The position numbers and the translations under genes are program-made. A DNA stretch of 64,000 nucleotides from Pseudochryseolinea flava (GTDB taxonomy: Bacteria > Bacteroidota > Bacteroidia > Cytophagales > Cyclobacteriaceae): the NCBI RefSeq assembly GCF_003286915.1, contig NZ_QMFY01000001.1, forward strand, positions 62,001 through 126,000, in the 5' to 3' direction. This document shows, piece by piece, positions 36,731-47,365 of this stretch (positions are counted from its first letter, which is position 1; every line of letters begins with the position of its first letter). The notes under the pieces were generated by a model, which made no database searches, was not told where the DNA came from, and saw only the letters and a program-made list of their open reading frames with translations.

Positions 36731-38035
36731 ATGCGACAGAGATTACTCAGTGAAGGCGCTAAAGAATTAAGCTACGAGATCCGCGAAATTGTAAAGAAAG
36801 CAGATCAACTCAAGAAGCTTGGCCTCGCCATATCCTGGGAAAACATTGGTGATCCAATACAGAAGCATCACAAGATGCCAAGCTGGATCAAAGACATCAT
36901 CAGCGACCTGATGAAGATCGACGATACGTACAGCTATTGTCCTTCGAAAGGAATGCTGGAAACAAGAGAGTTCCTCGCGAAGCAAACCAATGCCATGGGC
37001 GGCGTTCAAATTACTGCCGACGACATTTGTTTTTTCAACGGACTGGGAGACGCCATTTCTAAAGCCTACCAGTTTATTTCACGTACATCTCGCGTAATCG
37101 GTCCATCGCCTGCATACTCAACACACAGTAGCGCCGAGGCGGCACACGCTGCTCACGAACCGCTCACCTATAAACTCGATCCGAATAACAAATGGTATCC
37201 GGATCTCGATGATTTATACAATAAGGTAAAATACAATCCCAACGTAGTGGGTATCCTCATTATCAATCCCGATAACCCAACGGGAATGGTATACCCACTC
37301 GAAACACTCAAGCGCATTGTACAAATCGCGAAAGAGTTTGATCTCTTCTTGATTGCCGATGAAATCTATTTGAACATCACCTACAACGGCGCACGCGCAT
37401 ATTCATTAGCAGAGATTATTGAAGATGTTCCGGGCATTTCTATGAAAGGTATTTCAAAAGAACTGCCTTGGCCAGGTTCTCGCTGTGGCTGGATGGAATA
37501 TTACAACCGCGATAAAGATGTTGAGTTCGGCAGACTCTGCGCAGCACTCGACAACGCTAAGATGATTGAAGTTTGTTCGACAAAGCTTCCGCAAGTTGCT
37601 ATTCCGAAAATTCTCGGTGATCCACGATTCAAAACCTATCGCGATCAAACCAATACCAATATCGGAAGACGAAGCAAAATCATCTCCGACATCCTGGGTA
37701 CCGTTCCCCAACTCACGTTCAATCCAACATACGGTGCGTTCTACAACACCATCATCTTCCGCGATGGTACCTTGAAGCCTCACCAAAAAATGAACATCAA
37801 GGACACCAAAATCAAAGACCTTGTTGAAGGATGGGTGAATGGTCAAGACATTCAACTTGATAAACGTTTTGTATACTATCTACTTGGCGCCAAAGGAATT
37901 TGCGTCGTGCCGATTTCTTCGTTCTGCTCCGAACTGCAAGGCTTCCGCGTAACACTGCTCGAAGAAGATGAAGAAACGCTCGTGAAGACGTTCACAGCTA
38001 TCAGAGATGGCATTGTAGAGTATTTGGAAAGCTGA
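36731..38035 (+). CDS. PLP-dependent class I/II aminotransferase
   Basis: 434 residues. Fold type I aminotransferase: YCPSKGMLETREFLA, INPDNPTGMVYP (near 178), DEIYLNITYNG (near 215), Schiff-base Lys in GISKELPWPGSRCGWMEYY (near 240). Substrate not clear from sequence; such proteins usually act on alanine, aspartate or aromatic amino acids. Carries the same upstream CTAACAGTTGT element as ilvE and leuC, hinting at a role in amino-acid metabolism. Confidence 0.85.
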   Translation: MRQRLLSEGAKELSYEIREIVKKADQLKKLGLAISWENIGDPIQKHHKMPSWIKDIISDLMKIDDTYSYCPSKGMLETREFLAKQTNAMGGVQITADDICFFNGLGDAISKAYQFISRTSRVIGPSPAYSTHSSAEAAHAAHEPLTYKLDPNNKWYPDLDDLYNKVKYNPNVVGILIINPDNPTGMVYPLETLKRIVQIAKEFDLFLIADEIYLNITYNGARAYSLAEIIEDVPGISMKGISKELPWPGSRCGWMEYYNRDKDVEFGRLCAALDNAKMIEVCSTKLPQVAIPKILGDPRFKTYRDQTNTNIGRRSKIISDILGTVPQLTFNPTYGAFYNTIIFRDGTLKPHQKMNIKDTKIKDLVEGWVNGQDIQLDKRFVYYLLGAKGICVVPISSFCSELQGFRVTLLEEDEETLVKTFTAIRDGIVEYLES

Positions 38036-38360
38036 TTGGAAAGCTGCAAGCCTCAGGTTACAAGCCACAAGCTACAGGTCTCAACGCTACAATTTGTTTA
38101 TTGGTTAGCGTTAGTGGCCAGTAGCCAGCTGCACCTTTGTAGAACAATCTATGAACCAATAGAGCACCATACGTTTTATACTGTTTCTGCACTCTTCGTG
38201 CACTCCCAGGGTGTAGCTCACGCGTTTTAAATTCGGTCGATTTCGGACATCATGTTCTATATACGAACGAATTCTATTTCAAAAATCCCTCATTCTACGT
38301 CAAAAAACGCGATCTTGTGCTGGTACGCCGTTTGTCATAACGCCCTCAAACAACATCACT
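38036..38360. other. 325-bp spacer with ACAAGCC words
   Basis: 38032-38090 holds near-repeats of TACAAGCC / AAGCTACAGG. The rest is AT-rich with no ORF or clear promoter. Confidence 0.5.
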
Positions 38361-40820
38361 ATGTTCCGGTACTTTGCTGTTCTTTTCTTCAGAAACCTCC
38401 GCCGTCAGAAGTTATTTTCGACCATCAACATCCTTGGACTTACGGCCGGGATTGTGAGCACGATCATGATCTATCTTTATGTGCAGTTCGAAAAAAGCTA
38501 CGACCGGTTTCACACCCATGCTGACAACATCTATCGTGTAAACCAGACTTTCATCTGGGGCGAGAACGACGACAATCAATTTGCATCACTTGGCCCCGGT
38601 GTGGCCACGGCGCTGAAGATCGAACTTCCGGAAGCGAAAGAAGTAACACGTCTGCACCCTCCCGGAAATTTTCTGGTGAGCAACGCTGAAAACAAAAATG
38701 ACATCCGCACTTTCGATGAAGACAAAATTCTCTGTGCCGATTCAAACTTCTTCAGCGTATTCGCATTTCCCTTGCTAAAAGGAAATGCTAAAACAGCACT
38801 GAAGCATCCGAATACGGTAGTGTTAACGGCTTCCGCAGCGAAAAAATATTTCGACGATAACAATCCCATCGGAAAACTTTTGATCTTCGAAGCAAAGGGT
38901 CAGAAAACTACTGTAGAAGTTACGGGTGTGGTCGCCGATGGACCCGCGAATTCATACATCGAATTCGACATGCTCTTCTCGATGATGAGCTTGCCACGCA
39001 TCCAGTTCTCAAACGATCATTGGCTCTGGACAACTTTCGAAACATTTGTATTACTCGACGAAAAAGCAAACATCGCCAGCATCGAAGAACGCCTGCTGAA
39101 AATGCCGCGCAAATATGCCGAAGCAACCTTGAAGAACGGCATGCACCAAACCTTCGATGAGTATGAACAAAGCGGCAAGAAGTGGGAGCTATTCCTCCAG
39201 CCTTTCACTGCCATCCATTTGTATTCCAATAATGTTTACAACAGGCTTAACGAAGTAGGCAACATCACGACAGTAAATGTGCTCAACGGTGTGGAGATCT
39301 TTATCATCCTTTTGTCATGCATTAACTTCATGAACCTCTCGACGGCGCAATACACCAAGCGCATCAAAGAGTCGAGCATTCGTAAAGTATTGGGCTCCGA
39401 CAAATTTCAGTTGTCGTTACATTTCTTTGCAGAAGCACTGATGTACTGTCTGATCTCTGCACTGATTGCCATGTGCGTGGTGCAGCTTTTACTACCCATC
39501 TTCAACTTCATGAGTGGTGTTCAATTGTCATTTGATGTATTTGAAAATCCGCAGATGCTATTGCTCGTCGCAGTTTTAGTAGTGATCATGAGCTTATTGT
39601 CCGGAAGCTATCCTGCAATATTCCTGAGTAAATTCTCTGCAGTTGAAACGATGAAAGGAAAACTACGCACCGGTAAAGGAGGGCAGAGCATCCGTAATGG
39701 ACTGGTGATTCTTCAGTTTGTGATTTCTATGGTGATGATTGTTTTCACCGTCGTTGTTTTTGATCAGATCAAATTCCTCGGCCAAAAAGATATCGGTTTC
39801 AAACGCGAAAACCTGATGGTGATCAACAACGCAGAATGGGCTACCAACAATGAAAGTTTCGTGAATGAGTTAGCAAACATCCCGGGTGTTGTTGATGTAT
39901 CGTATAACACATCGGTTCCGCCTAACTTGTATGATGGCGATCAGTTCGGTGCCGTGGGAAGTGATAAATACATTCCTATCAATTACACAAAAGCCGATGA
40001 AGACTATGTGCCTACGCTGGGATTGAAAATGTTATACGGTCGTAATTTCTCCAAAGACATGCCTGCGGATTCGAGCCGCGTGATCCTCAATGAAAATGCC
40101 ATCAGTGCCCTAGGATGGGCATTGGATGAAAGTGTTCTCGGGAAGAAGATCGACTACGTGGGAAAACATTTTGAAGTCGTTGGCATCATCAAAGATTTCA
40201 ACTACTGGTCATTGGAAGTTCCGATTCAACCGATGGCGATTTTCCACAGCAAATCTTCATTGTATGCAACACACAAACGCTTTATTGCCATCAGAACAAA
40301 ATCGGCACAGGAAGTAAACCTTCAAGAAATCGTCGCGGCAACACAAACGAAGTGGGAGAAATTTTCAGGAACAAATCCCTTCCGTTACAGCTTCGTAGAC
40401 GACGATTTTGCGGCGGATTATCTTTCGCAAAAAAGATTCGGTGGTGTGCTGAGCATCTTCGCGGGCCTTGCTATTCTGATTGCCAGTTTAGGATTGTTAG
40501 GAATGATCATTTACAACTTGGAACAACGTACCAAAGAGATTGGTATTCGTAAAGTGGTAGGCGCATCAACCATTAACATCTGGGCGCTGATGATCAAAAA
40601 CTATTTATACTTGATGCTCGCTGCTTTCGCGTTGAGTGTTCCATTCTGCGTATGGTTGCTGAACAAATGGCTGTCGAACTTCTATCATCGTATTGATATC
40701 ACCGCGTGGCCGTTCATTGTCGCGATGGGAAGTATCCTGATCACGGCACTAGTGATTACATCATATCATGTTGCCAAAGCAGCACAGATGAATCCGGTGA
40801 ATGTGTTGAAAGACGAGTAA
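38361..40820 (+). CDS. MacB-type FtsX permease
   Basis: 819 residues. N-terminal helix (FFRNLRRQKLFSTINILGLTAGI), MacB periplasmic core (about 40-280), two FtsX domains (near 300-430 with LSTAQYTKRIKESSIRKVLGS; near 690-815 with LEQRTKEIGIRKVVGAS). No ATPase is encoded beside it, as often in Bacteroidota. Mechanotransmission-type ABC export of an unknown molecule. Confidence 0.9.
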   Translation: MFRYFAVLFFRNLRRQKLFSTINILGLTAGIVSTIMIYLYVQFEKSYDRFHTHADNIYRVNQTFIWGENDDNQFASLGPGVATALKIELPEAKEVTRLHPPGNFLVSNAENKNDIRTFDEDKILCADSNFFSVFAFPLLKGNAKTALKHPNTVVLTASAAKKYFDDNNPIGKLLIFEAKGQKTTVEVTGVVADGPANSYIEFDMLFSMMSLPRIQFSNDHWLWTTFETFVLLDEKANIASIEERLLKMPRKYAEATLKNGMHQTFDEYEQSGKKWELFLQPFTAIHLYSNNVYNRLNEVGNITTVNVLNGVEIFIILLSCINFMNLSTAQYTKRIKESSIRKVLGSDKFQLSLHFFAEALMYCLISALIAMCVVQLLLPIFNFMSGVQLSFDVFENPQMLLLVAVLVVIMSLLSGSYPAIFLSKFSAVETMKGKLRTGKGGQSIRNGLVILQFVISMVMIVFTVVVFDQIKFLGQKDIGFKRENLMVINNAEWATNNESFVNELANIPGVVDVSYNTSVPPNLYDGDQFGAVGSDKYIPINYTKADEDYVPTLGLKMLYGRNFSKDMPADSSRVILNENAISALGWALDESVLGKKIDYVGKHFEVVGIIKDFNYWSLEVPIQPMAIFHSKSSLYATHKRFIAIRTKSAQEVNLQEIVAATQTKWEKFSGTNPFRYSFVDDDFAADYLSQKRFGGVLSIFAGLAILIASLGLLGMIIYNLEQRTKEIGIRKVVGASTINIWALMIKNYLYLMLAAFALSVPFCVWLLNKWLSNFYHRIDITAWPFIVAMGSILITALVITSYHVAKAAQMNPVNVLKDE

Positions 40821-40822
40821 TG

Positions 40823-40922
40823 CAGGAGTGTTCAAGTGCGCAAGTGTTCACGTGTTCAAGTGATTTTCATCGGTTTAACCACCACAACCTGAACACTTGA
40901 ACACACGAACACTTGAACACTT
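40823..40922. repeat. GTGTTCAAGTG inverted repeats
   Basis: Several copies of TGTTCAAGTG (40828-40862) face copies of CACTTGAACA (40892-40921). They can fold into a long imperfect hairpin after the permease gene, perhaps stabilising the transcript end. Ordinary poly-T terminator not visible. Confidence 0.6.
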
Positions 40923-41025
40923 TCTCCGTCCTAACATTCGTTTTTAGCGAAATTTCGAAATATTTTCTCCAAATCACTTGAACGGTAAACGATAATTTGT
41001 GACAATTGTATTCGCACAGAATAAA

Positions 41026-41145
41026 ATGATTAACAAATTGAAAATCACCGAACGCTTGTTCAACCTCAACCGGTTGCAGAACGTTACTGTGCTCGTCATT
41101 ATCGTCATTCTACTCGTCAAACCCGCGGGAGCGATAGTGATTTAA
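41026..41145 (+). CDS. ilv leader peptide (attenuator peptide)
   Basis: 39 codons from ATG 41026 to TAA 41143-41145. Residues 22-31 are VLVIIVILLV, ten regulated amino acids in a row, and the last three are IVI; 20 of 39 residues are Ile, Leu or Val. It precedes the ilv-leu operon and is followed 25 nt later by a strong terminator. This is the classic ilv-leader design known from enteric bacteria: charged Ile/Val/Leu tRNA shortage stalls the ribosome here. Confidence 0.85.
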   Translation: MINKLKITERLFNLNRLQNVTVLVIIVILLVKPAGAIVI

Positions 41146-41202
41146 ATTTTAAAAAGAAATGATCATGAACCGCCCCGACAAACTTCGGGGCGGTTTTGTT
41201 TT
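41126..41202 (+). promoter_or_regulatory. ilv attenuator: terminator and candidate antiterminator
   Basis: Terminator CCGCCCCG (41170-41177), 8-nt loop, CGGGGCGG (41186-41193), then TTTTGTTTT. Competing pair: CGGG-A-GCG at 41126-41133, inside the last leader codons, can pair with CGCCCCG (41171-41177) with one bulged A. A ribosome stalled in the Val/Ile run leaves this segment free to form the antiterminator. Confidence 0.75.
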
Positions 41203-41233
41203 ATACAGATCAGAACAAACTAACAGTTGTAAA

Positions 41234-42124
41234 ATGTACTACACGAAAGACACGATCTTGTTTTTGAATGGTAAGTTCATCAAGGCAGTCGACGCGCACA
41301 CTGACCTCTACAGCCAAACGCTGCACTATGGTTTCGGTGCGTTCGAAGGTATCCGCGCTTACCAGACGATGAATGGCGTGAAGATCTTCAAGGCGTACGA
41401 ACACTTCGAACGTCTAAAGAAAAGCTGCGCACTTGTAGGCATTCCTTTCAACTACGAAACTGAAGAGCTTGTACAAATCGCGTATCAACTTCTTGAGAAA
41501 AATGAATTAAGCGACGCATACATTCGCCCGCTTGTGTATTGTGCGCCAAACATGCAGCTTACACAACCAAGCGAAGTGTACTTGATGATGTGTACATGGG
41601 AATGGGAAAAGTATCATGGTGCCGATCGTCAATTGAAAATGTGCATCTCATCTTACCAGCGACCGAATCCAAATTCACTGAAGATGGAAGCCAAAGTAAC
41701 CGGTCACTACGTGAACTCAATTCTCGCGACAAGCGAAGCCAAAGTTCGCGGCTATGATGAAGCCCTCATGCTCGACATGAACAGTAACATCGCAGAAGCT
41801 CCGGGTGCAAATTTCTTCCTCGAAAAAGACGGTGTGCTTCATACGCCTTCTCTCGGACACATCTTACCAGGCATAACACGTCAAACCGTGCTCAACATCT
41901 GCCGCGAGCTTGACATTCCTGTAACAGAAAGACAAATCAAACCTGAAGAATTAGAATCAGCTGATAGCGCTTTCCTCTGCGGAACAGCAGCGGAGATCGT
42001 CGGTATTGAATCCATCGATGCTAAACCTTTTCGTAAACCTTGGTTCGATTCACTTGGCGCTTCTATCCAAGAAGCATACAAGTGCCAAGTTCTCGAAAAG
42101 TCTTTCAGCTACGTCATCATCTAA
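41234..42124 (+). CDS. ilvE: branched-chain amino acid aminotransferase
   Basis: 296 residues from MYYTKDTILFLNGKF (ATG 41234); the frame start at 41159 would lie inside the attenuator. Fold type IV marks: HYGFGAFEGIRAY, Lys in EAKVTGHYVNSILATSEAKVRGYDEALMLD, APGANFFLEKDG. Makes Ile, Val and Leu from their keto acids with glutamate. First gene of the ilv-leu operon; the CTAACAGTTGT element sits immediately before its ATG. Confidence 0.95.
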   Translation: MYYTKDTILFLNGKFIKAVDAHTDLYSQTLHYGFGAFEGIRAYQTMNGVKIFKAYEHFERLKKSCALVGIPFNYETEELVQIAYQLLEKNELSDAYIRPLVYCAPNMQLTQPSEVYLMMCTWEWEKYHGADRQLKMCISSYQRPNPNSLKMEAKVTGHYVNSILATSEAKVRGYDEALMLDMNSNIAEAPGANFFLEKDGVLHTPSLGHILPGITRQTVLNICRELDIPVTERQIKPEELESADSAFLCGTAAEIVGIESIDAKPFRKPWFDSLGASIQEAYKCQVLEKSFSYVII

Positions 42125-42222
42125 CAACCAGATGTTCGGGGACGTGAAGTATCCAAGTGATACTTCACTCCGTCCTCGTTATCAAAATAGATTTTTTAAA
42201 CTACCATCAGAATAACTCAAAC

Positions 42223-43908
42223 GTGAACAAAGAATTAAACAAATACAGCAAGACGCTTACGCAGGATCCTACACTTCCGGCAGCGCAAGCGATGCTTTAC
42301 GGAATAGGTCTGACAGAAGCTGATATGGCAAAAGCGCAAATCGGCATCGCGAGCACAGGCTATGACGGGAACACTTGTAACATGCACCTTAACAAACTCG
42401 CACAAGATGTAAAAACGTCTGTGTGGGGGAATGATCTCGTAGGACTCATCTTCAACACGATCGGCGTGAGCGATGGTATGAGCAACGGGACAGAAGGCAT
42501 GCGTTATTCATTGGTGAGTCGCGAGATTATTGCCGACTCAATCGAAGCTGTATGTGGCGCACAATATTACGACGGTCTCATCGCTGTGGTAGGTTGTGAT
42601 AAAAATATGCCTGGCGCACTCATCGCGATGGGACGTCTCAACCGCCCGTCAATCATGGTGTATGGTGGTTCTATCGCCGGTGGTCACTACAAAGGAAAAG
42701 AACTAAACATCATTTCTTCTTTTGAAGCACTTGGCGAAAAAATCGCCGGTAAACTTTCGCCAGAAGATTTCAAAGGTATCATTCAGAATTCCTGTCCAGG
42801 TGCAGGTGCTTGTGGTGGCATGTATACAGCCAACACCATGTCATCGGCAATCGAAGCGCTTGGTATGTCGTTGCCTTATTCTTCTTCTAACCCAGCGTTG
42901 AGTGCTGAGAAAGTTGCAGAATGTAAAGCAGCTGGCGAAGCGATCAAAAATCTGCTCGCACTCGATCTCAAGCCTCGCGACATCATGACTTTCAAAGCAT
43001 TTGAAAATGCTATTACTGTGGTGATCGCTTTGGGAGGATCAACAAACGCCGTGCTTCACTTAATCGCAATGGCTAAAGCTGCTGGCGTAAAAGTGACGCA
43101 AGAAGACTTCCAACGCATCTCTGATAAAACACCGTTGATTGCCGACCTTAAGCCTAGTGGAAAATATTTGATGGAAGAATTACACCGTCAAGGTGGTGTT
43201 CCTGCCGTAATGAAATATCTCCTTGCAAAAGGATTCCTCCACGGTGACTGCATTACTGTAACAGGTAAAACGATCGCAGAAAACGTGAAAGATGCGAAGA
43301 CGCTCGACTTCACACAACAAGATGTAATTGTTCCGATTGAAAAGCCGATCAAGATTACTGGTCACTTACAAATCATTTACGGAAATCTTGCAGAGAAAGG
43401 ATCTGTCGCGAAGATCACTGGCAAAGAAGGTGAGATGTTCAAAGGTCCGGCACGCGTCTTCAATGGTGAATTCGAAGTAGTACAAGGTGTACAATCAGGC
43501 AGAATCAAAGCTGGTGATGTGGTGGTGATCCGCTACGTTGGACCGAAAGGCGCACCGGGTATGCCTGAGATGTTAAAGCCTACAAGTCTTATCATGGGCG
43601 CTGGTCTTGGTAAGAGCGTAGCGTTGGTAACAGACGGAAGATTCTCCGGAGGCTCTCACGGATTTGTAATTGGTCACATTGCACCTGAAGCTTTCGAGGG
43701 TGGTATGATCGCCCTCGTAGAAGACGATGATCTTATCGAGATTGACATCAGAAATCACACCATCAATTTGATGGTTGATGCACAGACAATAGCGAAGCGC
43801 AAAGCAGCGTGGAAAGCTCCAAAGCTGAAAGCGACGAATGGAATTTTATTGAAGTATGCAAAACAAGTAAAAACTGCCGCCGATGGATGCGTTACTGACG
43901 AAGACTAA
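42223..43908 (+). CDS. ilvD: dihydroxy-acid dehydratase
   Basis: 561 residues from GTG 42223 ([12 protein letters not shown]); no ATG in a suitable place. The three cluster cysteines are in [16 protein letters not shown] and [17 protein letters not shown]. Converts dihydroxy-isovalerate and dihydroxy-methylvalerate to keto acids. Its 3' end overlaps ilvB by 26 bp. Confidence 0.95.
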   Translation: MNKELNKYSKTLTQDPTLPAAQAMLYGIGLTEADMAKAQIGIASTGYDGNTCNMHLNKLAQDVKTSVWGNDLVGLIFNTIGVSDGMSNGTEGMRYSLVSREIIADSIEAVCGAQYYDGLIAVVGCDKNMPGALIAMGRLNRPSIMVYGGSIAGGHYKGKELNIISSFEALGEKIAGKLSPEDFKGIIQNSCPGAGACGGMYTANTMSSAIEALGMSLPYSSSNPALSAEKVAECKAAGEAIKNLLALDLKPRDIMTFKAFENAITVVIALGGSTNAVLHLIAMAKAAGVKVTQEDFQRISDKTPLIADLKPSGKYLMEELHRQGGVPAVMKYLLAKGFLHGDCITVTGKTIAENVKDAKTLDFTQQDVIVPIEKPIKITGHLQIIYGNLAEKGSVAKITGKEGEMFKGPARVFNGEFEVVQGVQSGRIKAGDVVVIRYVGPKGAPGMPEMLKPTSLIMGAGLGKSVALVTDGRFSGGSHGFVIGHIAPEAFEGGMIALVEDDDLIEIDIRNHTINLMVDAQTIAKRKAAWKAPKLKATNGILLKYAKQVKTAADGCVTDED

Positions 43909-45640
43909 ACCTGCTGATGACAAGAAGGAAGAGCCTAAGAAGATGATTACAGGTTCGGAAGTGTTGCTCAATTCTCTTGTTGCAGAAGGTGTTGACATTA
44001 TTTTTGGATACCCTGGCGGTGCGATCATGCCTGTATATGATGCACTGTATTCTTACGCTGACAGACTCAATCACATTCTTGTTCGTCATGAGCAAGGTGC
44101 GATACATGCAGCACAAGGATTTGCACGTGTATCTGGAAGAACAGGCGTTGTGTTTGCAACGTCTGGGCCAGGCGCCACCAACCTTGTAACGGGTCTTGCC
44201 GATGCATTGATCGACTCTACTCCCTTGGTTTGTATCACAGGACAAGTATTCGCGCACCTCTTAGGAACAGACGCGTTCCAGGAATGTGATGTCATCAATA
44301 CAACAATCCCGGTTACAAAATGGAATGTTCAAGTAGCCGAAGCGAAAGACATCGCCCCTGCTGTCGCCAAAGCATTCTACATCGCCTCTACAGGAAGACA
44401 AGGTCCTGTGTTGATTGATATCACGAAAAATGCACAGAATGAACTGATCGAAATGGTGGAGCACAAAAAATGCTCAGAGATCAGAACGTATAAACCAAAG
44501 CCGGTACTCCAGCCAACACAAATTGAAAAAGCTGCCGAGCTGATCAATTCAGCAAAACGTCCTTACATCCTCGCGGGTCAAGGCATTTTGCTTGGCGACG
44601 CCACACAGGAACTGATTGCGTTCTCTGAAAAAAGTGGAATTCCAGTAGCCAGTACGTTACTTGGTTTGGGCGCGTTCCCAACAAACCATCCAAACTATGT
44701 CGGCTACTTGGGGATGCACGGGAACTATGGCCCAAATGTAAACACCAACGAATGTGATGTATTGATCGCCGTGGGCATGCGTTTCGACGATCGTGTTACG
44801 GGGAATGTGAACAAGTATGCAAAGCAAGCGAAAGTAGTTCATATCGACATCGATAAAGCCGAGATCAACAAGATCATTAAGGCAGATGCTGCGGTTCATG
44901 CCGACGCCAAAGAAGCACTTGTGGCCCTAACCGATAAAGTTAAAGCAGGGGCGTTTACCGAGTGGGTAGCCAGCTTCCACAAGTTGAACAACATCGAGTT
45001 CGAGAAGATTATCAAGCGTGAGCACAACCCATCGGAGATGATCACTATGGGCGAAGTAATCAATCACTTGTCGAATCAATCAAAAGGTGAAGCTGTCGTT
45101 GTTACTGACGTTGGTCAACATCAGATGGTAACATCGCGATACTACAAATACAGAAACCCACGCACGAACGTAACTTCAGGTGGTGCAGGCACAATGGGTT
45201 TTGCATTACCAGCAGCGATGGGTGCTAAACTTGGTGTTCCGCAGAAACAAGTCGTCGCTGTTATCGGCGATGGTGGTTACCAAATGACGGTGCAAGAACT
45301 AGGAACGATCATGCAATACAAAATACCTGTAAAGATTCTTGTGTTGAATAACAACTTCCTTGGCATGGTGCGCCAGTGGCAACAGCTTTTCCATGGAAAG
45401 CGCTATTCATTCACTGAAATGACGAATCCAAATTTTTGCAAGATTGCCGAAGCGTACAGCATTCCATCACGCAAAGTTGAAGACCGCAAAGATCTTCAAG
45501 CTGCGCTGCAAGAAATGCTAGACTCACCAACATCATTCTTCTTGGAAGTTATCGTTGGAAAAGAAGACAACGTATTTCCAATGGTACCAGCGGGTGCAGG
45601 TGTTGCAGAGGTGATGCTCGAACCGCCAGCGGGACTTTAG
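43883..45640 (+). CDS. ilvB: acetolactate synthase large subunit
   Basis: 585 residues. TPP enzyme: [15 protein letters not shown] with the catalytic Glu region [14 protein letters not shown] (near 71), middle FAD-type domain, C-terminal [17 protein letters not shown] binding ThDP-Mg. Condenses pyruvate to acetolactate or acetohydroxybutyrate. Needs IlvN for full activity and feedback control. Confidence 0.96.
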   Translation: MDALLTKTKPADDKKEEPKKMITGSEVLLNSLVAEGVDIIFGYPGGAIMPVYDALYSYADRLNHILVRHEQGAIHAAQGFARVSGRTGVVFATSGPGATNLVTGLADALIDSTPLVCITGQVFAHLLGTDAFQECDVINTTIPVTKWNVQVAEAKDIAPAVAKAFYIASTGRQGPVLIDITKNAQNELIEMVEHKKCSEIRTYKPKPVLQPTQIEKAAELINSAKRPYILAGQGILLGDATQELIAFSEKSGIPVASTLLGLGAFPTNHPNYVGYLGMHGNYGPNVNTNECDVLIAVGMRFDDRVTGNVNKYAKQAKVVHIDIDKAEINKIIKADAAVHADAKEALVALTDKVKAGAFTEWVASFHKLNNIEFEKIIKREHNPSEMITMGEVINHLSNQSKGEAVVVTDVGQHQMVTSRYYKYRNPRTNVTSGGAGTMGFALPAAMGAKLGVPQKQVVAVIGDGGYQMTVQELGTIMQYKIPVKILVLNNNFLGMVRQWQQLFHGKRYSFTEMTNPNFCKIAEAYSIPSRKVEDRKDLQAALQEMLDSPTSFFLEVIVGKEDNVFPMVPAGAGVAEVMLEPPAGL

Positions 45641-45780
45641 GGATTGGGGAATTGGGCATTTGGAATTGGTGAATGTGCAAATGTCGAAGATTTGAACAAC
45701 GAATATTGAACAACGAAGTAACGGCTAAGAGCCGACAGCTAACGGCCATTTCTCGCGGCTCGAAGCTCGAACTCGAAGCT
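45641..45780. repeat. intergenic word repeats between ilvB and ilvN
   Basis: Short near-repeats: GAATTGG, GAACAACGAA, AGCCGACAGC / AGCTAACGGC, CTCGAAGCT. No ORF. One of several such spacer arrays in the right half of the window. Confidence 0.6.
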
Positions 45781-45795
45781 TAAAAGAATAGAACG

Positions 45796-46089
45796 ATGAA
45801 AGAAGATTTCACACTAGAGATACATTCAGATAACAACTTTTCGGTTTTAAATCGGATCGTTAACATTCTGAACAGAAGAAGGGTACGCATCAAGAAATTG
45901 GTGGCACATGAAAATGAAGATGACTTCAAGAGAGGTATTGCTGTACTGCTTCTTCATACAACAGAAGATATGATGGAAAAAGTAAAGCATCAATTGGAAA
46001 AACTTATTGAAGTCGAACAAGCACTATACTACAAGGGAACTGAATTGTATTGTGAGCTTAGTGTTCGCGCTACCGTCGTAACAGAATAA
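45796..46089 (+). CDS. ilvN: acetolactate synthase small (ACT) subunit
   Basis: 97 residues, essentially one ACT domain (FTLEIHSDNNFSVLNRIVNILNRRRVRI). This is the short IlvN/IlvM-like type, without the C-terminal domain of about 160-residue IlvH proteins. Binds valine and tunes IlvB. Confidence 0.88.
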   Translation: MKEDFTLEIHSDNNFSVLNRIVNILNRRRVRIKKLVAHENEDDFKRGIAVLLLHTTEDMMEKVKHQLEKLIEVEQALYYKGTELYCELSVRATVVTE

Positions 46090-46156
46090 ATGAAAACCGG
46101 ACACATTTGTGTCACTGCATAAACAAACCAAAAACAAAAATTAAACAGTAAATAAA

Positions 46157-47227
46157 ATGGCAAAGATCAATTTCGGAGGTACCATTGAAGAAGTAGTAAC
46201 TCGTGAAGAATTCCCGATGGAGAAAGCCCTCGAGGTTCTTAAAAACGATACCATCGCGATTATCGGATATGGTGTACAAGGTCCTGCTCAGGCTTTGAAC
46301 CTTCGCGATAACGGATTTAAAGTAATCGTAGGTCAACGTAAAGGTTCTAAGACTTGGGATAAAGCTGTAGAACACGGATGGGTTCCTGGCGAAACTTTAT
46401 TTGAAATTGAAGAAGCTGCAAAACGCGGAACAGTAGTTCAATTCTTATTGTCTGATGCAGGTCAGATCGCACTGTGGCCAACATTGAAACCATACCTCAC
46501 AAAAGGTAAAACGTTATATTTCTCTCACGGCTTCGGCATCACGTTCAAAGAACAAACTGGCATCATTCCGCCAGCAGACATAGATGTAGTATTGGCTGCA
46601 CCTAAAGGTTCTGGTACATCTGTTCGCAGATTGTTCCTCCAAGGTAAAGGTATCAACTCCAGCTACGCTGTATTCCAGGATGCAACAGGCAAAGCAAAAA
46701 ATACTGCCATCGCCCTTGGTATCGGTGTAGGTTCAGGATATCTCTTCGAAACAGATTTCAAAAAAGAAGTATACTCTGACCTTAGCGGTGAGCGTGGTAC
46801 TTTGATGGGTGCTATCGCCGGTATCTTCGAAGCACAATATCAGGTACTCCGTGAAAACGGTCACTCACCTTCTGAAGCATTCAATGAAACCGTTGAAGAA
46901 CTTACACAAAGCCTCATGCCACTCGTTGCTGAGAACGGTATGGACTGGATGTATGCTAACTGCTCTACAACAGCACAACGCGGTGCACTCGACTGGAAAA
47001 AGAAATTCAAAGAAGCTACACTTCCGGTGTTCAAAGATCTTTACAAGTCTGTAGCAACAGGTGAGGAAGCAAGACGTACAATTGAAACTTGCTCTAAGCC
47101 TGATTACCGTGAGAAACTTGCAGAAGAGTTGAAAGAACTCCGCGAAAGCGAACTCTGGCAAGCTGGCGCTGCAGTACGCTCTCTCAGACCTGAGAAGCAA
47201 ACTGTTGAAGCGAGCATGATCAACTAA
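46157..47227 (+). CDS. ilvC: ketol-acid reductoisomerase
   Basis: 356 residues. Rossmann motif IIGYGVQGPAQALNLRDNG (34-52), NADPH-selecting QRKGSKTW, knotted C-terminal domain with ERGTLMGAIAGIFEAQY. Mg-dependent isomerisation and reduction of acetolactate. Followed by a terminator, so ilvA may have a separate transcript. Confidence 0.96.
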   Translation: MAKINFGGTIEEVVTREEFPMEKALEVLKNDTIAIIGYGVQGPAQALNLRDNGFKVIVGQRKGSKTWDKAVEHGWVPGETLFEIEEAAKRGTVVQFLLSDAGQIALWPTLKPYLTKGKTLYFSHGFGITFKEQTGIIPPADIDVVLAAPKGSGTSVRRLFLQGKGINSSYAVFQDATGKAKNTAIALGIGVGSGYLFETDFKKEVYSDLSGERGTLMGAIAGIFEAQYQVLRENGHSPSEAFNETVEELTQSLMPLVAENGMDWMYANCSTTAQRGALDWKKKFKEATLPVFKDLYKSVATGEEARRTIETCSKPDYREKLAEELKELRESELWQAGAAVRSLRPEKQTVEASMIN

Positions 47228-47296
47228 AAAAGTTACAAGCTTCAAGCCACAAGCTTTAAGTTAAAACTTTCGTTAGAATTTATAGTGTTAATAATG

Positions 47297-47329
47297 ATCC
47301 CTCTTCGTTACTGGAGAGGGATTTTGTTT
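47297..47329 (+). terminator. terminator after ilvC
   Basis: ATCCCTCT (47297-47304), 9-nt loop, AGAGGGAT (47314-47321), TTTGTTT. Between ilvC and ilvA; may lower downstream expression rather than end the operon. The flanks (47227-47270, 47330-47365) hold ACAAGCC words. Confidence 0.75.
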
Positions 47330-47365
47330 AAAAAGCTTGTGGCAACAAGCCAATAGCCAATAAAT

